DNA of 64,000 bases from Actinomadura terrae (lineage in GTDB: Bacteria > Actinomycetota > Actinomycetes > Streptosporangiales > Streptosporangiaceae), in assembly GCF_022751215.1 (NCBI RefSeq), contig NZ_JAICDG010000004.1:372001-436000 (forward strand). The letters run 5' to 3'. The translations under genes were made by a program, and so were the position numbers. Of this stretch, positions 52,115 to 61,284 are shown one piece after another (the stretch's first letter is position 1; each line of letters opens with the position of its first letter). The notes beneath the pieces were generated by a model. The model was not told the origin of the DNA. It did no database searches and saw only the letters and a list, made by a program, of their open reading frames with translations.

Positions 52115-53496
52115 GTCCGGCGGCCGAGGACGGCGAGGGCCCGGTCGAACGCGGAGTCGCGGTCGCCCGCGAACTCGGCCGGGGTGAAGACCGGGACGCG
52201 GATGTGCGGCGGGACGCCCGCGCCGTCGAACGTCCTCCCGGTCCGGGTGAGGAACTCCTCGTTGGGCACCCAGAGGCTCCAGCCGTTGGGCAGCGGGCAT
52301 TCCATGACGTCGGAGAAGACGCCCTGGGTGTTCTGCCCGATCCGGACCACGCGTCCGGGCCGCGCCATCAGGGCCTGGGTGAAGGTCTCCCCCGCGCTGT
52401 TGGTGGTGCCCGAGGTGAGCAGCGCGATCGGACCGGTGTAGCGGGGCGCGTTGGCGGGCCTGACCGTGATCGGCTGCGGCTGGGTGAACTTGGCGGGGTC
52501 GCCCGGGTCGTTGCGGGCCCGCTTGCGGTAGGCGACGAACGGCCGGTCGGTGAGCCGCGCGGCCAGTTGCAGGCCGAGCGCGTCGTAGCCGCCGGGGTTG
52601 TACCGGACGTCGATGATCAGCCCGCGCAGCTGCCGGCCCGGCGTGATGATCTTGTCGAGGGCCTCGGCGAGCCGGGCCTTGTCGGCGGCGTAGTCGAAGT
52701 CGCTCCCGGTCTCGTATCCGAAGAACCCGGCGACCCGCAGGTAACCGACCCGGCCGGGCAGTTCGGCGAACGTGAGCTGGCCCGCCGCGTAGTCCCGCCC
52801 CGCGCCGCGCAGGTCGCGGCGGTCGATCAGCTCCTTGGCCCGGACGCCCAGCTCGCGGGTCGTCGGCTGGGTCCCGGGACGCAGGCCGGTGAACTCCCGG
52901 TCGCCCGCGAACACGCCGGTGTGCGCGTCCCCCAGCGGCTCGATCATGTCCCGCAGGATCTCGAACAGCCGCTCGTCGGTGGTCTGCGCGTTGACCATCG
53001 GCCGGTACCGCTTCCGCTGCGCCGCCCAGTCGACGTGCCGCTGCCGGAAGAAGGGATAGTTCTCCGCGAAGCTCTGCCAGAAGACGTCGAACGTGCCCAC
53101 CGGCCCGGACGGCTGCGGCCCGCCGCAGGTCGCCGGCGGCTTGCCGAGTTTGATCAGGTTGCGGTCGCCGCTCGATCCGTCGGCGTGGAACGTCGCGGCG
53201 TTCGGCCGTGCGCCGGGGCGGAGCTGGATGGTGTTGCCGTCGCTCAGCCGGTAGACGGCGGCGGCCCCGGGACGCGGCGTCCCGACACGGGTCGCCTCGT
53301 CGATGGGCATGCAGCTGATGGCCGTCGTCTGGAACAGCGTCGCCTTGGACGGTTCGACCGACAGCACCATGCCGTATCCGTCCGTCCGCCAGATACCCGT
53401 CATGGACGCGGCGGGCGCGGCGGGCGTCGCGGCCGTCGCGGCGGGGGCGGTGATCAATACCAGCGAGAGCGCGGCCGCGAGGGTCGGGGCTCGCAT
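52111..53496 (-). CDS. Secreted S41 family peptidase
   Basis: This 461-aa protein has a signal peptide (about residues 1-22), a distinct N-terminal domain, a PDZ-less tail-specific-protease core and the catalytic serine in LTSGTTNSAGETFTQALM. LRGLIIDVRYNPGGYDALGL is the preceding conserved strand. Similar to TSPc/C-terminal-processing peptidases and tricorn-like core enzymes. Its start overlaps the S9 gene stop. An exported peptidase in a catabolic operon suggests an extracellular first step. Confidence 0.88.
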   Translation of the reverse strand: MRAPTLAAALSLVLITAPAATAATPAAPAASMTGIWRTDGYGMVLSVEPSKATLFQTTAISCMPIDEATRVGTPRPGAAAVYRLSDGNTIQLRPGARPNAATFHADGSSGDRNLIKLGKPPATCGGPQPSGPVGTFDVFWQSFAENYPFFRQRHVDWAAQRKRYRPMVNAQTTDERLFEILRDMIEPLGDAHTGVFAGDREFTGLRPGTQPTTRELGVRAKELIDRRDLRGAGRDYAAGQLTFAELPGRVGYLRVAGFFGYETGSDFDYAADKARLAEALDKIITPGRQLRGLIIDVRYNPGGYDALGLQLAARLTDRPFVAYRKRARNDPGDPAKFTQPQPITVRPANAPRYTGPIALLTSGTTNSAGETFTQALMARPGRVVRIGQNTQGVFSDVMECPLPNGWSLWVPNEEFLTRTGRTFDGAGVPPHIRVPVFTPAEFAGDRDSAFDRALAVLGRRT

Positions 53497-55574
53497 CAGT
53501 GGTTCTCCTCAGGTCGGAGGGTTTCCAGGAAGAAGGCGCGGACGGCGTTGTCGTAGTACTCGCGCGCCGCGCCGCGCGGATGGTGATCGACCCCGGGCAG
53601 CAGGACGAGGTCGTGGCGCTTGCCTGCGCGGACCAGGGCGTCCACGAGCTTGACCGTGGCCGAGAAGGGGGCGTTGACGTCGCTGGTCCCGGCGATGACG
53701 CACAGCCGTCCGCGCAGCCGGTCGGCGAGGTCGAGGCTCGACGCCGCCGCGTACCCCTCGGGGTTGTCCTGCGGGGTGGACATATACGGCTCGATCGCCA
53801 TGGCGTGGTGGTCGTCGAGGTCGGCCACGGGCATCGCCGCGACGCCCGAACGGTAGAAGTCGGGGGCGGTCAGCATGCCGCGCAGCGCCATGTAGCCGCC
53901 CCAGGAGTGCCCGAAGATCCCGACGCGGTCGAGGTCGAGGTAGGGCCGGGCGGCGGAGGCCTGCCGGACGGCCGCGACATGGTCAGCGATCTCGTGCTGC
54001 CCGAACCGCCGGTACCCGGTGTCGTGGAACGCCTTGGACCGGCCGGGCGTCCCCCGCCCGTCGAGCAGCACGCAGACGAAGCCGAGCGCGCTGAGCCGCG
54101 CGGCGAACGCGCCCCGGCCCGGCCCGAAGCGGCGCGGCACCCGGGTCTCCTGCGGGCCGCCGTAGATCAGGTCGATGACGGGGTAGGAGCCGCTTTCGTC
54201 GAGGTCGGGAGGCAGGTAGAGCAGCCCGTGCAGCTCGGTCCGGCCGTCGGCGGCGAGCGCTGTGAACTCCTCGGGCGGACGCCAGCCGGGCATCGGCGCC
54301 CGGTGGAGAACCGAGATCAGCTCACCGGACGCGGCGTGCAGGCGTGTCTCCGGTGGGCGGTCGGTGGCGGAGTGGGTGTCCAGGTAGAACCTGGCGGACG
54401 GGCTGAACTCGATGTCGTGCTGCCCGTCGTCGTCGGTCATCCGGCGCAGTCCGGTGCCGTCCAGCCCCACCCGGTAGAGGTGCCGGTCGTAGGGGCGCTC
54501 GGGCGAGGCGGCGGCCTTGAAGTAGAGGAGCCCGGCGGACTCGTCCACCGCCGCGATCCCCTGCTCGGGGGTCTCGGCGCCCATCTCGGGATAGTCCAGG
54601 TCGCTTCCGGCCACCGGCAGGTCGAGGTCTCCGGTCAGCGGTGTGTGGTCGCGGCCGTCCGGCGAGTACAGGTAGAGCGCGGCCAGCCCCGACCGCTCGG
54701 ACCGGACGACGAAGCGCCCCGACTCCGGCAGCACCCTGACCATGTCGACGGCGATCCCGAAGGCCGAGGGCAGCACCGAGTCCCGCGCCTCCTCGAACAG
54801 CAGGTCGGCCGTGCCGTCCGGGTGGGCGGCGAGCAGCCTGATCCGCGTCCGGACGCGGTTGAGCGTGACCAGGTGCAGCACCTCTTCGCGGAAGCCGAGG
54901 AAGGCCACGTACTGGTCGGGCTCGGCGCCGATGTCGATGGTCTCCGCCTGGCCGGTCCGGACGTCGATGAGGTGCGGGACGAGCTGCGGCAACGGGCCGC
55001 CGCTGCGGGTGTAGGGCACCCACTCGATCTCCTCCCACGCCTTCAGCCAGTGCACGACCGGCATCCGGCGCACGCCGGTGAGGTCCACCTGGAGCGCGGC
55101 GATCCGTCCGCCGTCGGGTGACCAGCACGCGCCCGCCACCTCCCAGGGCCGATCGTCGGTGCCCGAGGTCGTCAGCCGCTCGGAACGGTCGTCGGCGGTG
55201 TGCCGGAGGCTCAGGTCGGGGCCGATCCGGCCCAGCGCGAGCCGCTCCCCCGGGTCGAGCACCTCGACCAGGTCGGGATCGCCCGCGAGCGCGCCCGGCC
55301 CGAGCGTCCGTGGCCGCCTGCGCTCCCGCTCCTGGACGGCGCGGGGGCCGAGATGCTCGACCTCGCCCGTCCACGGGTCCAGCCGGACGCGGCGCCCGTC
55401 GCCGCCGAACTCCAGCGCGCCGCCGGAGCACGTCATGCCGTCCAGCCCGCCGGGGAGCCCGGTGACGTCGATCTCCTTGGGCACCCCGCCGGCGGCGGGA
55501 TCGACCAGGTAGAGCCGCCCGTCTTCGACCAGGCACAGCCCGTCCCCGTCCGGCAGCCAGAAGCTCCGGTCCAT
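53496..55574 (-). CDS. S9 family prolyl oligopeptidase-like peptidase
   Basis: The ATG at 55574 gives 692 aa. About residues 1-430 form a beta-propeller, and 440-690 the alpha/beta-hydrolase catalytic domain with the serine in IFGHSWGGYMALRG, aspartate in VIAGTSDVNAPFSATVK and histidine in LPGVDHHPRG. The layout is that of dipeptidyl-peptidase-IV/acylaminoacyl-peptidase enzymes. No signal peptide is seen, so it is likely cytoplasmic and acts on imported peptides. Two bases separate it from the etfA stop. Confidence 0.92.
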   Translation of the reverse strand: MDRSFWLPDGDGLCLVEDGRLYLVDPAAGGVPKEIDVTGLPGGLDGMTCSGGALEFGGDGRRVRLDPWTGEVEHLGPRAVQERERRRPRTLGPGALAGDPDLVEVLDPGERLALGRIGPDLSLRHTADDRSERLTTSGTDDRPWEVAGACWSPDGGRIAALQVDLTGVRRMPVVHWLKAWEEIEWVPYTRSGGPLPQLVPHLIDVRTGQAETIDIGAEPDQYVAFLGFREEVLHLVTLNRVRTRIRLLAAHPDGTADLLFEEARDSVLPSAFGIAVDMVRVLPESGRFVVRSERSGLAALYLYSPDGRDHTPLTGDLDLPVAGSDLDYPEMGAETPEQGIAAVDESAGLLYFKAAASPERPYDRHLYRVGLDGTGLRRMTDDDGQHDIEFSPSARFYLDTHSATDRPPETRLHAASGELISVLHRAPMPGWRPPEEFTALAADGRTELHGLLYLPPDLDESGSYPVIDLIYGGPQETRVPRRFGPGRGAFAARLSALGFVCVLLDGRGTPGRSKAFHDTGYRRFGQHEIADHVAAVRQASAARPYLDLDRVGIFGHSWGGYMALRGMLTAPDFYRSGVAAMPVADLDDHHAMAIEPYMSTPQDNPEGYAAASSLDLADRLRGRLCVIAGTSDVNAPFSATVKLVDALVRAGKRHDLVLLPGVDHHPRGAAREYYDNAVRAFFLETLRPEENH

Positions 55575-55576
55575 CG

Positions 55577-56488
55577 CTAGCCCTCCCTTTCCAGCCGCCG
55601 CAGCAACGCGTCCGCGACCTTGTTCGCGTCGGCGACGATCACCAGATTGGCCAGCCGGACGATCGGCGCCTCCGGGTCGGTGTTGACCGCGACGACCCGG
55701 CCGCTGGCGCGCATGCCCGCGACGTGCTGCACCGCGCCGGAGATCCCGAACGCGACGTACAGGTCGGGGGCGACCGTGGCCCCGGTCTGGCCCACCTGGT
55801 GGGCGAAGGGCAGCCAGCCGCCGTCCACCACGGCCCGGGACGCGCCGAGCGCGGACCCGGTCAGCTCGGCGAGCCGCCGGTAGCGGCCGACGGCCTCGGG
55901 GGCGCCGACGCCGCGTCCGACGCTCACGATCATGCGTGCCCCGGCGAGGCCCCGCGCGGACATGGCCACCCCCTGTTCCAGCGGCCGAACCGTCAACGCG
56001 CTGGGCGCCGCGCGAAGATCGGCGCGCTCCACCACGGGCCGCCCGGCCTCCCGCGCAACCGCCCCCGGCCTGGCCAGGACGATCACGGGACGCCCCTCGG
56101 GCAGCCGCTGGACGAGCCGGTGCCCGCCGTCGAGCACCGGCCGCTCGGCCTCGATCCCGCCGTCCGGACGGCAGGCGAGCCGCTCCACCGCCCAGACCAG
56201 CGGCAGGTCGAGGGTCGCGCACAGCCAACCGGCCAGGTCCCGGGCGGGCTGGCCCGAGTCGAGCACGATGAGCCGGGTGGCGGCGAGAAGGGGGGCGAGG
56301 GGCGGCCCGATCGCCGCCGGATCATGCCCGGACAGCCCGGGCGCCACCAGGACGCGGTCGGCCGCGAGCCCGTCGGCGCCGTCCGCCTCGCCGAGCAGAA
56401 CGACCCGCGTCGCCGCACCGGACGGGACGATCCCCAGTAGAGCCCCCGCACTCACGACGTCCCGCGCGATGACCGTCACCTCACGCAT
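55577..56488 (-). CDS. etfA: Electron transfer flavoprotein alpha subunit
   Basis: This 303-aa protein has an N-terminal ETF domain and the FAD-binding C-terminal domain with VSVGRGVGAPEAVGRYRRLA, PFAHQVGQTGATVAPDLYVA and ISGAVQHVAGM, then VAVNTDPEAPI. This is the pattern of EtfA/FixB. It pairs with the adjacent EtfB to carry electrons from flavin dehydrogenases to the quinone pool. The genes overlap by eight bases. A dehydrogenase partner is not in the operon; the FAD oxidoreductase encoded divergently is the nearest candidate. Confidence 0.92.
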   Translation of the reverse strand: MREVTVIARDVVSAGALLGIVPSGAATRVVLLGEADGADGLAADRVLVAPGLSGHDPAAIGPPLAPLLAATRLIVLDSGQPARDLAGWLCATLDLPLVWAVERLACRPDGGIEAERPVLDGGHRLVQRLPEGRPVIVLARPGAVAREAGRPVVERADLRAAPSALTVRPLEQGVAMSARGLAGARMIVSVGRGVGAPEAVGRYRRLAELTGSALGASRAVVDGGWLPFAHQVGQTGATVAPDLYVAFGISGAVQHVAGMRASGRVVAVNTDPEAPIVRLANLVIVADANKVADALLRRLEREG

Positions 56489-57287
56489 CGGCGGCCTCGC
56501 CGGTCAGCAGCGCGAGCAGCGCGTCTACGCCCTCGTCGAACCCCAGCACGGACGTAACCCGCTTCGGGACGGCCGCCTCCACAACCCGCACATCGCGGAC
56601 GGCCTCGTCCGGTATCCGCACGCCGAGATCGTCCGCCGCGAACATGGTCGGGACGACCGACCGGGTCTTCAGCACCTCGCGCAACGCCGGGCTGCGCGGT
56701 TCGATCACGCCCTCGACGAAGGACACGACGGCGGGCAGCGGCGCCGTGACCCGCTCGGGTCCCGCGCCGAGGTCCCGCACGACCGTCACCTCACCGCCGT
56801 CGAGCACCGCCTGCCCGGCCCGGCTCAGCAGCGGCACGCCCAGGCATCCCGCGACGGCCGCCGGGACCGCGCCCGAGGAGGCGTCCGCGCTCTCGTATCC
56901 GCAGGCGACGAGGTCCGCGCCGATCTGGGTCGCCACCGCCGCGATCACGCGCGCCGTCGTACGGACGTCGGCGCCCGCGAACGCGTCGTCCTCCACCTGG
57001 ACGATCGAGTCGGCGCCCAGCGCCAGCGCGCGCCGGAGCGCACCGGTCGCCGCCGCGGGCCCCAGCGTCATCGCGACGACCCAGACCGCCGCGCCGCCGT
57101 CCCGCAGCCGTCGGGCCCATTCCAGCGGCACCTCGTTGACCGGGTCGAGCCGGTGCGGCACGCCGTGTCCGGTCAGCACGCCGCCGCTCACCCTCAACCG
57201 GGCCGGTCCCTTGTGGGGGGACGACCCCCCACGCCCCCCGGAACTGACTAGTACATCTTTCACCGGGACGAGAATCGTCAGGCGCAT
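56481..57287 (-). CDS. etfB: Electron transfer flavoprotein beta subunit with palindrome-derived insert
   Basis: From the ATG at 57287 the protein is 268 aa. It has LDPVNEVPLEWARRLRDGG, the NAD/AMP-domain strand VWVVAMTLGPAAATGALRRA, ALGADSIVQVEDDAFAGAD and ADLVACGYESADASSGAVPA, as in EtfB/FixA. Residues about 15-28 (SSGGRGGSSPHKGP) interrupt the usual N-terminal strand and are encoded by a G/C palindrome (57213-57232), so they look like an in-frame insertion. It is the first gene of the catabolic minus operon. Confidence 0.9.
   Translation of the reverse strand: MRLTILVPVKDVLVSSGGRGGSSPHKGPARLRVSGGVLTGHGVPHRLDPVNEVPLEWARRLRDGGAAVWVVAMTLGPAAATGALRRALALGADSIVQVEDDAFAGADVRTTARVIAAVATQIGADLVACGYESADASSGAVPAAVAGCLGVPLLSRAGQAVLDGGEVTVVRDLGAGPERVTAPLPAVVSFVEGVIEPRSPALREVLKTRSVVPTMFAADDLGVRIPDEAVRDVRVVEAAVPKRVTSVLGFDEGVDALLALLTGEAADA
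57213..57232. repeat. REP-like palindrome inside etfB
   Basis: GTGGGGGG and CCCCCCAC (57213-57220 and 57225-57232) form an eight-bp perfect stem with loop ACGA inside the coding region. It encodes part of the atypical SSGGRGGSSPHKGP insert. Confidence 0.6.
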
Positions 57288-57292
57288 GACGA

Positions 57293-57402
57293 CGACGCTA
57301 GGCCCGGACGGGTCCCGCGCTCGCCCGTCATCTGACGCGAAATCGAGCGGCCCGCCTAGACATGCGTCGCACGACAGGCGCACGACCCGGAACCTAGCGT
57401 CG
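57293..57402. promoter_or_regulatory. Inverted repeat spanning the divergent catabolic promoter region
   Basis: CGACGCTAGG (57293-57302) is the exact complement of CCTAGCGTCG (57393-57402). The two arms sit at the edges of the 146-bp region between etfB and the FAD oxidoreductase gene, one next to each start, as expected of paired operators. Confidence 0.5.
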
Positions 57403-57433
57403 AGGCGAGATCCTCGACCAGGGACGGAGCGAG

Positions 57434-58591
57434 ATGGCGGGTTACGACGTCGCGATCATCGGTGCCGGCGTCCACGGGGCGAGCGCCGCCCTGCACCTGG
57501 CGGAGCGCGGGGCCGAGGTCGCGGTCCTGGAACGCGCGGGCCCGGCGTCCGGCCCCACGGGCCGGTCCAGCGCGGTCGTCCGCGGCTACTACGTCAACGA
57601 GTTCCTGGCGACGCTGACGCGCGACTCCCTCGACCTCTTCCACGGCTTCGCCGACTGGACGCACGGCGGCGACGCGGGTTTCGTCACCACCGGCGCGCTC
57701 TTCCTGCACGAGCCCGGCGACGGCGAGCGAATGCAAGCGACCGTCCAGCGACTCAACACACGAGGCACCCCGACCGACCTGCTGACCCCCGTCCAGATCG
57801 CCGCCGACTTCCCGGCCTTCGACCTGTCCGGCATCGGCTGGGCCGCGTGGGAGCCCGGCGCCGGATACGCCGACCCGGTCGGCACCACGCTCGGCATGCT
57901 CAACCGCGCGCGGTCGCTCGGCGCCCGCCTGCTTCAAGACACCCAGGTCACCACCATCGAGCCGCTCGCCGAAGCCGTCCGGCTGCATACCGCGTCCGGC
58001 GAGCGGGTGACGGCCGGACAGGTCCTGCTGGCCGCCGGGCCATGGACGTCCGCCCTCCTGAGCACCCTCGGCGTGACACTCCCCCTCCGCGCCGAACGCC
58101 ACATCATCGCGACCTACGGCTGGGGCGAGGTTCACCCGGTGCCCTACATCTGGGCCTCGATGCCGGACGGCCTGTACGTCAAACCCGAGCCCCGCGAACA
58201 GTTCCTGGTCGGGACACTCTGGGAGGAGCCGGAGGCCGACCCCGACGACTACTCCGGCGAGCTGTGGCCGGACGAGCAGCTCCGCATCGCCGAGGCCCTC
58301 GTCCGGCGAATGCCGGGGACGGCCGGGGCGGCAGCCTCCTCCGGTTACGCGGCGCTCTACGACGTCGCGCCCGACTGGCAGCCGGTGATCGGCGCGGTCG
58401 CGGACCGCGTCACGGTCGTCGCCGGGACGGCCGGGCACGGCTTCAAATGGGCACCGGCGCTCGGCAGGCATGTCGCCGACCTACTGACCGGCCGTCCCGC
58501 CCACCCCGGGCTGACGCAGTTCCGCCCCGGCCGGTTCGGGGATGGCGCGCTGCTGACCGGCGGCTACGGCAACGCGAAGATCATGGGATGA
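57434..58591 (+). CDS. FAD-dependent oxidoreductase (DAO/sarcosine-oxidase-like)
   Basis: This 385-aa protein begins with a dinucleotide-binding fold (VAIIGAGVHGASAALHLAER) and has the DAO-family GPTGRSSAVVRG and VVAGTAGHGFKWAPALGRHV at the C-terminus. Family members oxidise N-methyl or D-amino groups, or proline-like substrates. The gene is preceded by GACGGAGCGAG. It is 111 bp upstream of the ABC transporter genes. The proximity of etfAB suggests it could act as a dehydrogenase rather than an oxidase; this is an inference. Confidence 0.9.
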   Translation: MAGYDVAIIGAGVHGASAALHLAERGAEVAVLERAGPASGPTGRSSAVVRGYYVNEFLATLTRDSLDLFHGFADWTHGGDAGFVTTGALFLHEPGDGERMQATVQRLNTRGTPTDLLTPVQIAADFPAFDLSGIGWAAWEPGAGYADPVGTTLGMLNRARSLGARLLQDTQVTTIEPLAEAVRLHTASGERVTAGQVLLAAGPWTSALLSTLGVTLPLRAERHIIATYGWGEVHPVPYIWASMPDGLYVKPEPREQFLVGTLWEEPEADPDDYSGELWPDEQLRIAEALVRRMPGTAGAAASSGYAALYDVAPDWQPVIGAVADRVTVVAGTAGHGFKWAPALGRHVADLLTGRPAHPGLTQFRPGRFGDGALLTGGYGNAKIMG

Positions 58592-58593
58592 GA

Positions 58594-58609
58594 CGCGACA
58601 CATGTCGCG
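58594..58609. promoter_or_regulatory. Palindrome upstream of the ABC transporter operon
   Basis: CGCGACA-CA-TGTCGCG at 58594-58609 is a perfect 7+7 palindrome a few bases after the oxidoreductase stop and about 95 bp before the substrate-binding-protein ATG. A related ACATGCGTCGC lies in the divergent region at about 57360-57370. Confidence 0.5.
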
Positions 58610-58702
58610 AAGGTCGATACGACGACCTGACGATCGTCGGTCGTTTCCCGGCCGGACGGCTTCTAGGTTCTCCCCAAGTGCCGCAGGCAGGGAGGCAGAT
58701 CC

Positions 58703-60331
58703 ATGAACCGTCCCATCAGCGGCTGGCACCGCCTGTCAGCCATCATCGCAGCGTCGGCGCTGCTGCCGGCCGCCGGGTGCGGTGGCGGCGCGGGCGACCG
58801 GTCCGGGTCCGGCCGTCCGGCCAAGGCGGGCACCGGCGAGATCGCCAAGGTCACCTGGGGCCTGGACGGCGCGCCGCGCAGCCTCGACCCGGCGCACGGC
58901 TACGACGGCAAGTCCGCCCTCGTCTACGAGCAGGTCTACGACTCGCTGCTCTACCTGGACGCGTCGGGACGGATCGTCCCCGGCCTCGCGACGTCCTGGA
59001 GCCGGCCCGATCCCCTCACCTACGTCTACAAGCTCCGCACCGACGCGAGGTTCTGGGACGGGCGGCCGGTCACCGCCGAGGACGCCGCCTTCTCCCTCGC
59101 GCGGCACGCCGACCGGAAGGTCGCCAGCGAGTTCGCCACCTACTTCGGCGCCGTCAGCAGCGTCAAGGCGACGGACTCCGCCACCGTGACGGTGAAGCTC
59201 AGCAGGCCGGACCCCTTCTTCCGCTACATCCCGGCGCTCGCCGGGCAGGTCGTGCAGAAGGCGTTCGCCACCGCGCACCCCAAGGACCTCGGCACCCCGC
59301 AGGCCGGGACGATGGGCAGCGGGCCGTACAAGGTCGAGTCGTTCTCCGCCGCGACCGGCGCGACGCTGGTGCGGAACCCGTCCTGGTGGGGGCCGAGGGC
59401 GGCTGTCCGCAAGCTGGAGTTCAAGGTCGTCAGCGACCCGGAGACGCTGCGCCTCGCGGTCAGGTCCGGGGCGGTGGACGGAACGTTCCTGTCCGATCCG
59501 TCGCAGTCCCGGCGCTGGCGCGACGGGGGCACGGTGGCCGTGCGGTGGGTGCCCTCGCCGCAGACGGTCTACCTGTCGTTCGACATGGCCACGCCGCCCT
59601 TCGACGACGTCCACGTCCGCCGCGCGGTCGCGCTCTCGGTGGACCGCCACGGCCTCGCCAGGGCGCTGTTCGGCGGGCACGCCCGGGTGGCCCGGAGCAT
59701 CACCCCGCCGGAGAGCTGGGGCGACCTGGCCGCCGCCGACCAGGTGCGGTCCCTCTACGCCGGGCTGCCCGAACCGGCCTTCGACCTCGCGAAGGCCAAG
59801 GCCGAGCTGGCGTCGTCGCGCCATCCGCAGGGTTTCCAGGTGACCGTGCCCTACCCGGCGTCGATGAAGTGGCTCGGCGACGTCCTGCAAAGCCTCCAGC
59901 AGAACCTCAAGCCGCTGGGCATCGCACTGACCCCCAAGCAGGTGCCCTTCCAGGAGTACCTCGGCAACCTCTACAGCCACCAGAAGCTGGGGCTCCAACT
60001 CGTGCCCTACACACCTGAGTATCCCGATCCCGCCGGGATTCCCTCGCTCGTGCTCGGCACCGAGCAGATCAAGAACGGGTTCAACACGTCCGGCTTCAGC
60101 ACGCCCGAGGTGGAGACGCTGCTCGCCCAGCAGCGCGCGGCGAAGCGTCCCGACCCGGTCGCCGGGCTGCGCCGGATCGACGCGATCCTCGCCGACCAGC
60201 AGCCCTACGCGCCGCTCTTCTACACCGACAGCGGCCTGGCCCTCAACCGGCGGCTGGTCCTCGACGGCGACCACAGCGTCTGGCTCAACTTCTCCCAGCA
60301 GTGGGCCACCCGCCTGAAGCCGGCCGCCTGA
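58703..60331 (+). CDS. Peptide-type ABC transporter substrate-binding lipoprotein
   Basis: This 542-aa protein has a lipoprotein signal ending in the lipobox LPAAGC (C26). The mature part is a family 5 solute-binding protein (LDGAPRSLDPAHGYDGKSAL, RPVTAEDAAFSLARH, VRRAVALSVDRHGLARALFG). It binds peptides or nickel-type ligands outside the membrane; peptide is likelier from the neighbours. GGCAGGGAGGCAG is the ribosome binding site. Stop overlaps the permease start by one base (TGATG). Confidence 0.93.
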   Translation: MNRPISGWHRLSAIIAASALLPAAGCGGGAGDRSGSGRPAKAGTGEIAKVTWGLDGAPRSLDPAHGYDGKSALVYEQVYDSLLYLDASGRIVPGLATSWSRPDPLTYVYKLRTDARFWDGRPVTAEDAAFSLARHADRKVASEFATYFGAVSSVKATDSATVTVKLSRPDPFFRYIPALAGQVVQKAFATAHPKDLGTPQAGTMGSGPYKVESFSAATGATLVRNPSWWGPRAAVRKLEFKVVSDPETLRLAVRSGAVDGTFLSDPSQSRRWRDGGTVAVRWVPSPQTVYLSFDMATPPFDDVHVRRAVALSVDRHGLARALFGGHARVARSITPPESWGDLAAADQVRSLYAGLPEPAFDLAKAKAELASSRHPQGFQVTVPYPASMKWLGDVLQSLQQNLKPLGIALTPKQVPFQEYLGNLYSHQKLGLQLVPYTPEYPDPAGIPSLVLGTEQIKNGFNTSGFSTPEVETLLAQQRAAKRPDPVAGLRRIDAILADQQPYAPLFYTDSGLALNRRLVLDGDHSVWLNFSQQWATRLKPAA

Positions 60332-61284
60332 TGGGCCCGGCGACCCGGCTGATCGCGCGGCGCGTCCCGATCGCGGCCTGCCTGCTGTTGGGGATCTCGC
60401 TCGCCGTCTACGGGCTGCTGGCGATGGCCCCGGGCTCCACCGAACGGGCGCTGCTCGGCAGCCGTCCCGCGACGCCCGAACTCCTCGCCGCCATCCGGGC
60501 GCGCAACCACCTCGACCAGCCGTTCCCCCTCCGCTACGCGCACTGGCTGGGCGGCCTGCTGCGCGGCGACCTCGGCGACTCGGCGCAGACCGGCGAGCCG
60601 GTGACCGCCCGGATCGGCGAGCGGCTGCCGGTCACGCTGGAGCTGGCCGGCTACGCCACGCTGCTGATCGTGCTGCTGGGCGTGCCGCTCGGGCTGCTGG
60701 CCGCGGCCCGCCGCGAGCGCGCCGCCGACCGGGCGGTCACCGCCGGGGCCGTGCTCGCCGTCAGCGCGCCCAGCTTCGCGGTCGGGACCCTGCTGCTGTA
60801 CGTCTTCGGGGTCAGGCTCGGCTGGTTCCCCGTGTTCGGCGCGGGCACCGGCGTCGGCGGACGGATCCGCCACCTCACGCTGCCCGCCGTCGCGCTCGCG
60901 CTGTCCCAGATCGCGCTGGTCACCCGGCAGACGCGGGCGGCCGGGCTGGACGTGGTGTCCCGCGACTACCTGACGTTCGCGCGGGCGCGCGGGCTGCCGT
61001 CCCGGGTCGTGTGGGGACGCTACGCGCTCCGGAACACGGCCGTGCCCGTGGCGACGTCCGTCGGGCTGGTGCTCGCGTACGCGATGACCGGGGCCGTCCT
61101 CGTCGAGGTGACGTTCTCGCTGCCCGGCCTCGGCGCGCTCATCATGGACGCGGTCGCGGCGAAGGACGTCCCGGTCGTCCAGGGGGTCGCGCTGGTCGCG
61201 GGGGCCGCGACGATCGGCGTCAACCTGCTGGTGGACCTCGCCTACCTCGCCCTGGACCCGCGCCTGCGCCGGGCGGCCGCATGA
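60331..61284 (+). CDS. DppB-like ABC permease
   Basis: The 317-aa permease has six membrane segments and the BPD-inner-membrane EAA loop (ARARGLPSRVVWGRYALRNT). The large loop after the first helix and HWLGGLLRGDLGDSAQTGEP are typical of DppB. The ATG shares a base with the stop of the binding-protein gene, and its own stop overlaps the next ATG. Confidence 0.93.
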   Translation: MGPATRLIARRVPIAACLLLGISLAVYGLLAMAPGSTERALLGSRPATPELLAAIRARNHLDQPFPLRYAHWLGGLLRGDLGDSAQTGEPVTARIGERLPVTLELAGYATLLIVLLGVPLGLLAAARRERAADRAVTAGAVLAVSAPSFAVGTLLLYVFGVRLGWFPVFGAGTGVGGRIRHLTLPAVALALSQIALVTRQTRAAGLDVVSRDYLTFARARGLPSRVVWGRYALRNTAVPVATSVGLVLAYAMTGAVLVEVTFSLPGLGALIMDAVAAKDVPVVQGVALVAGAATIGVNLLVDLAYLALDPRLRRAAA

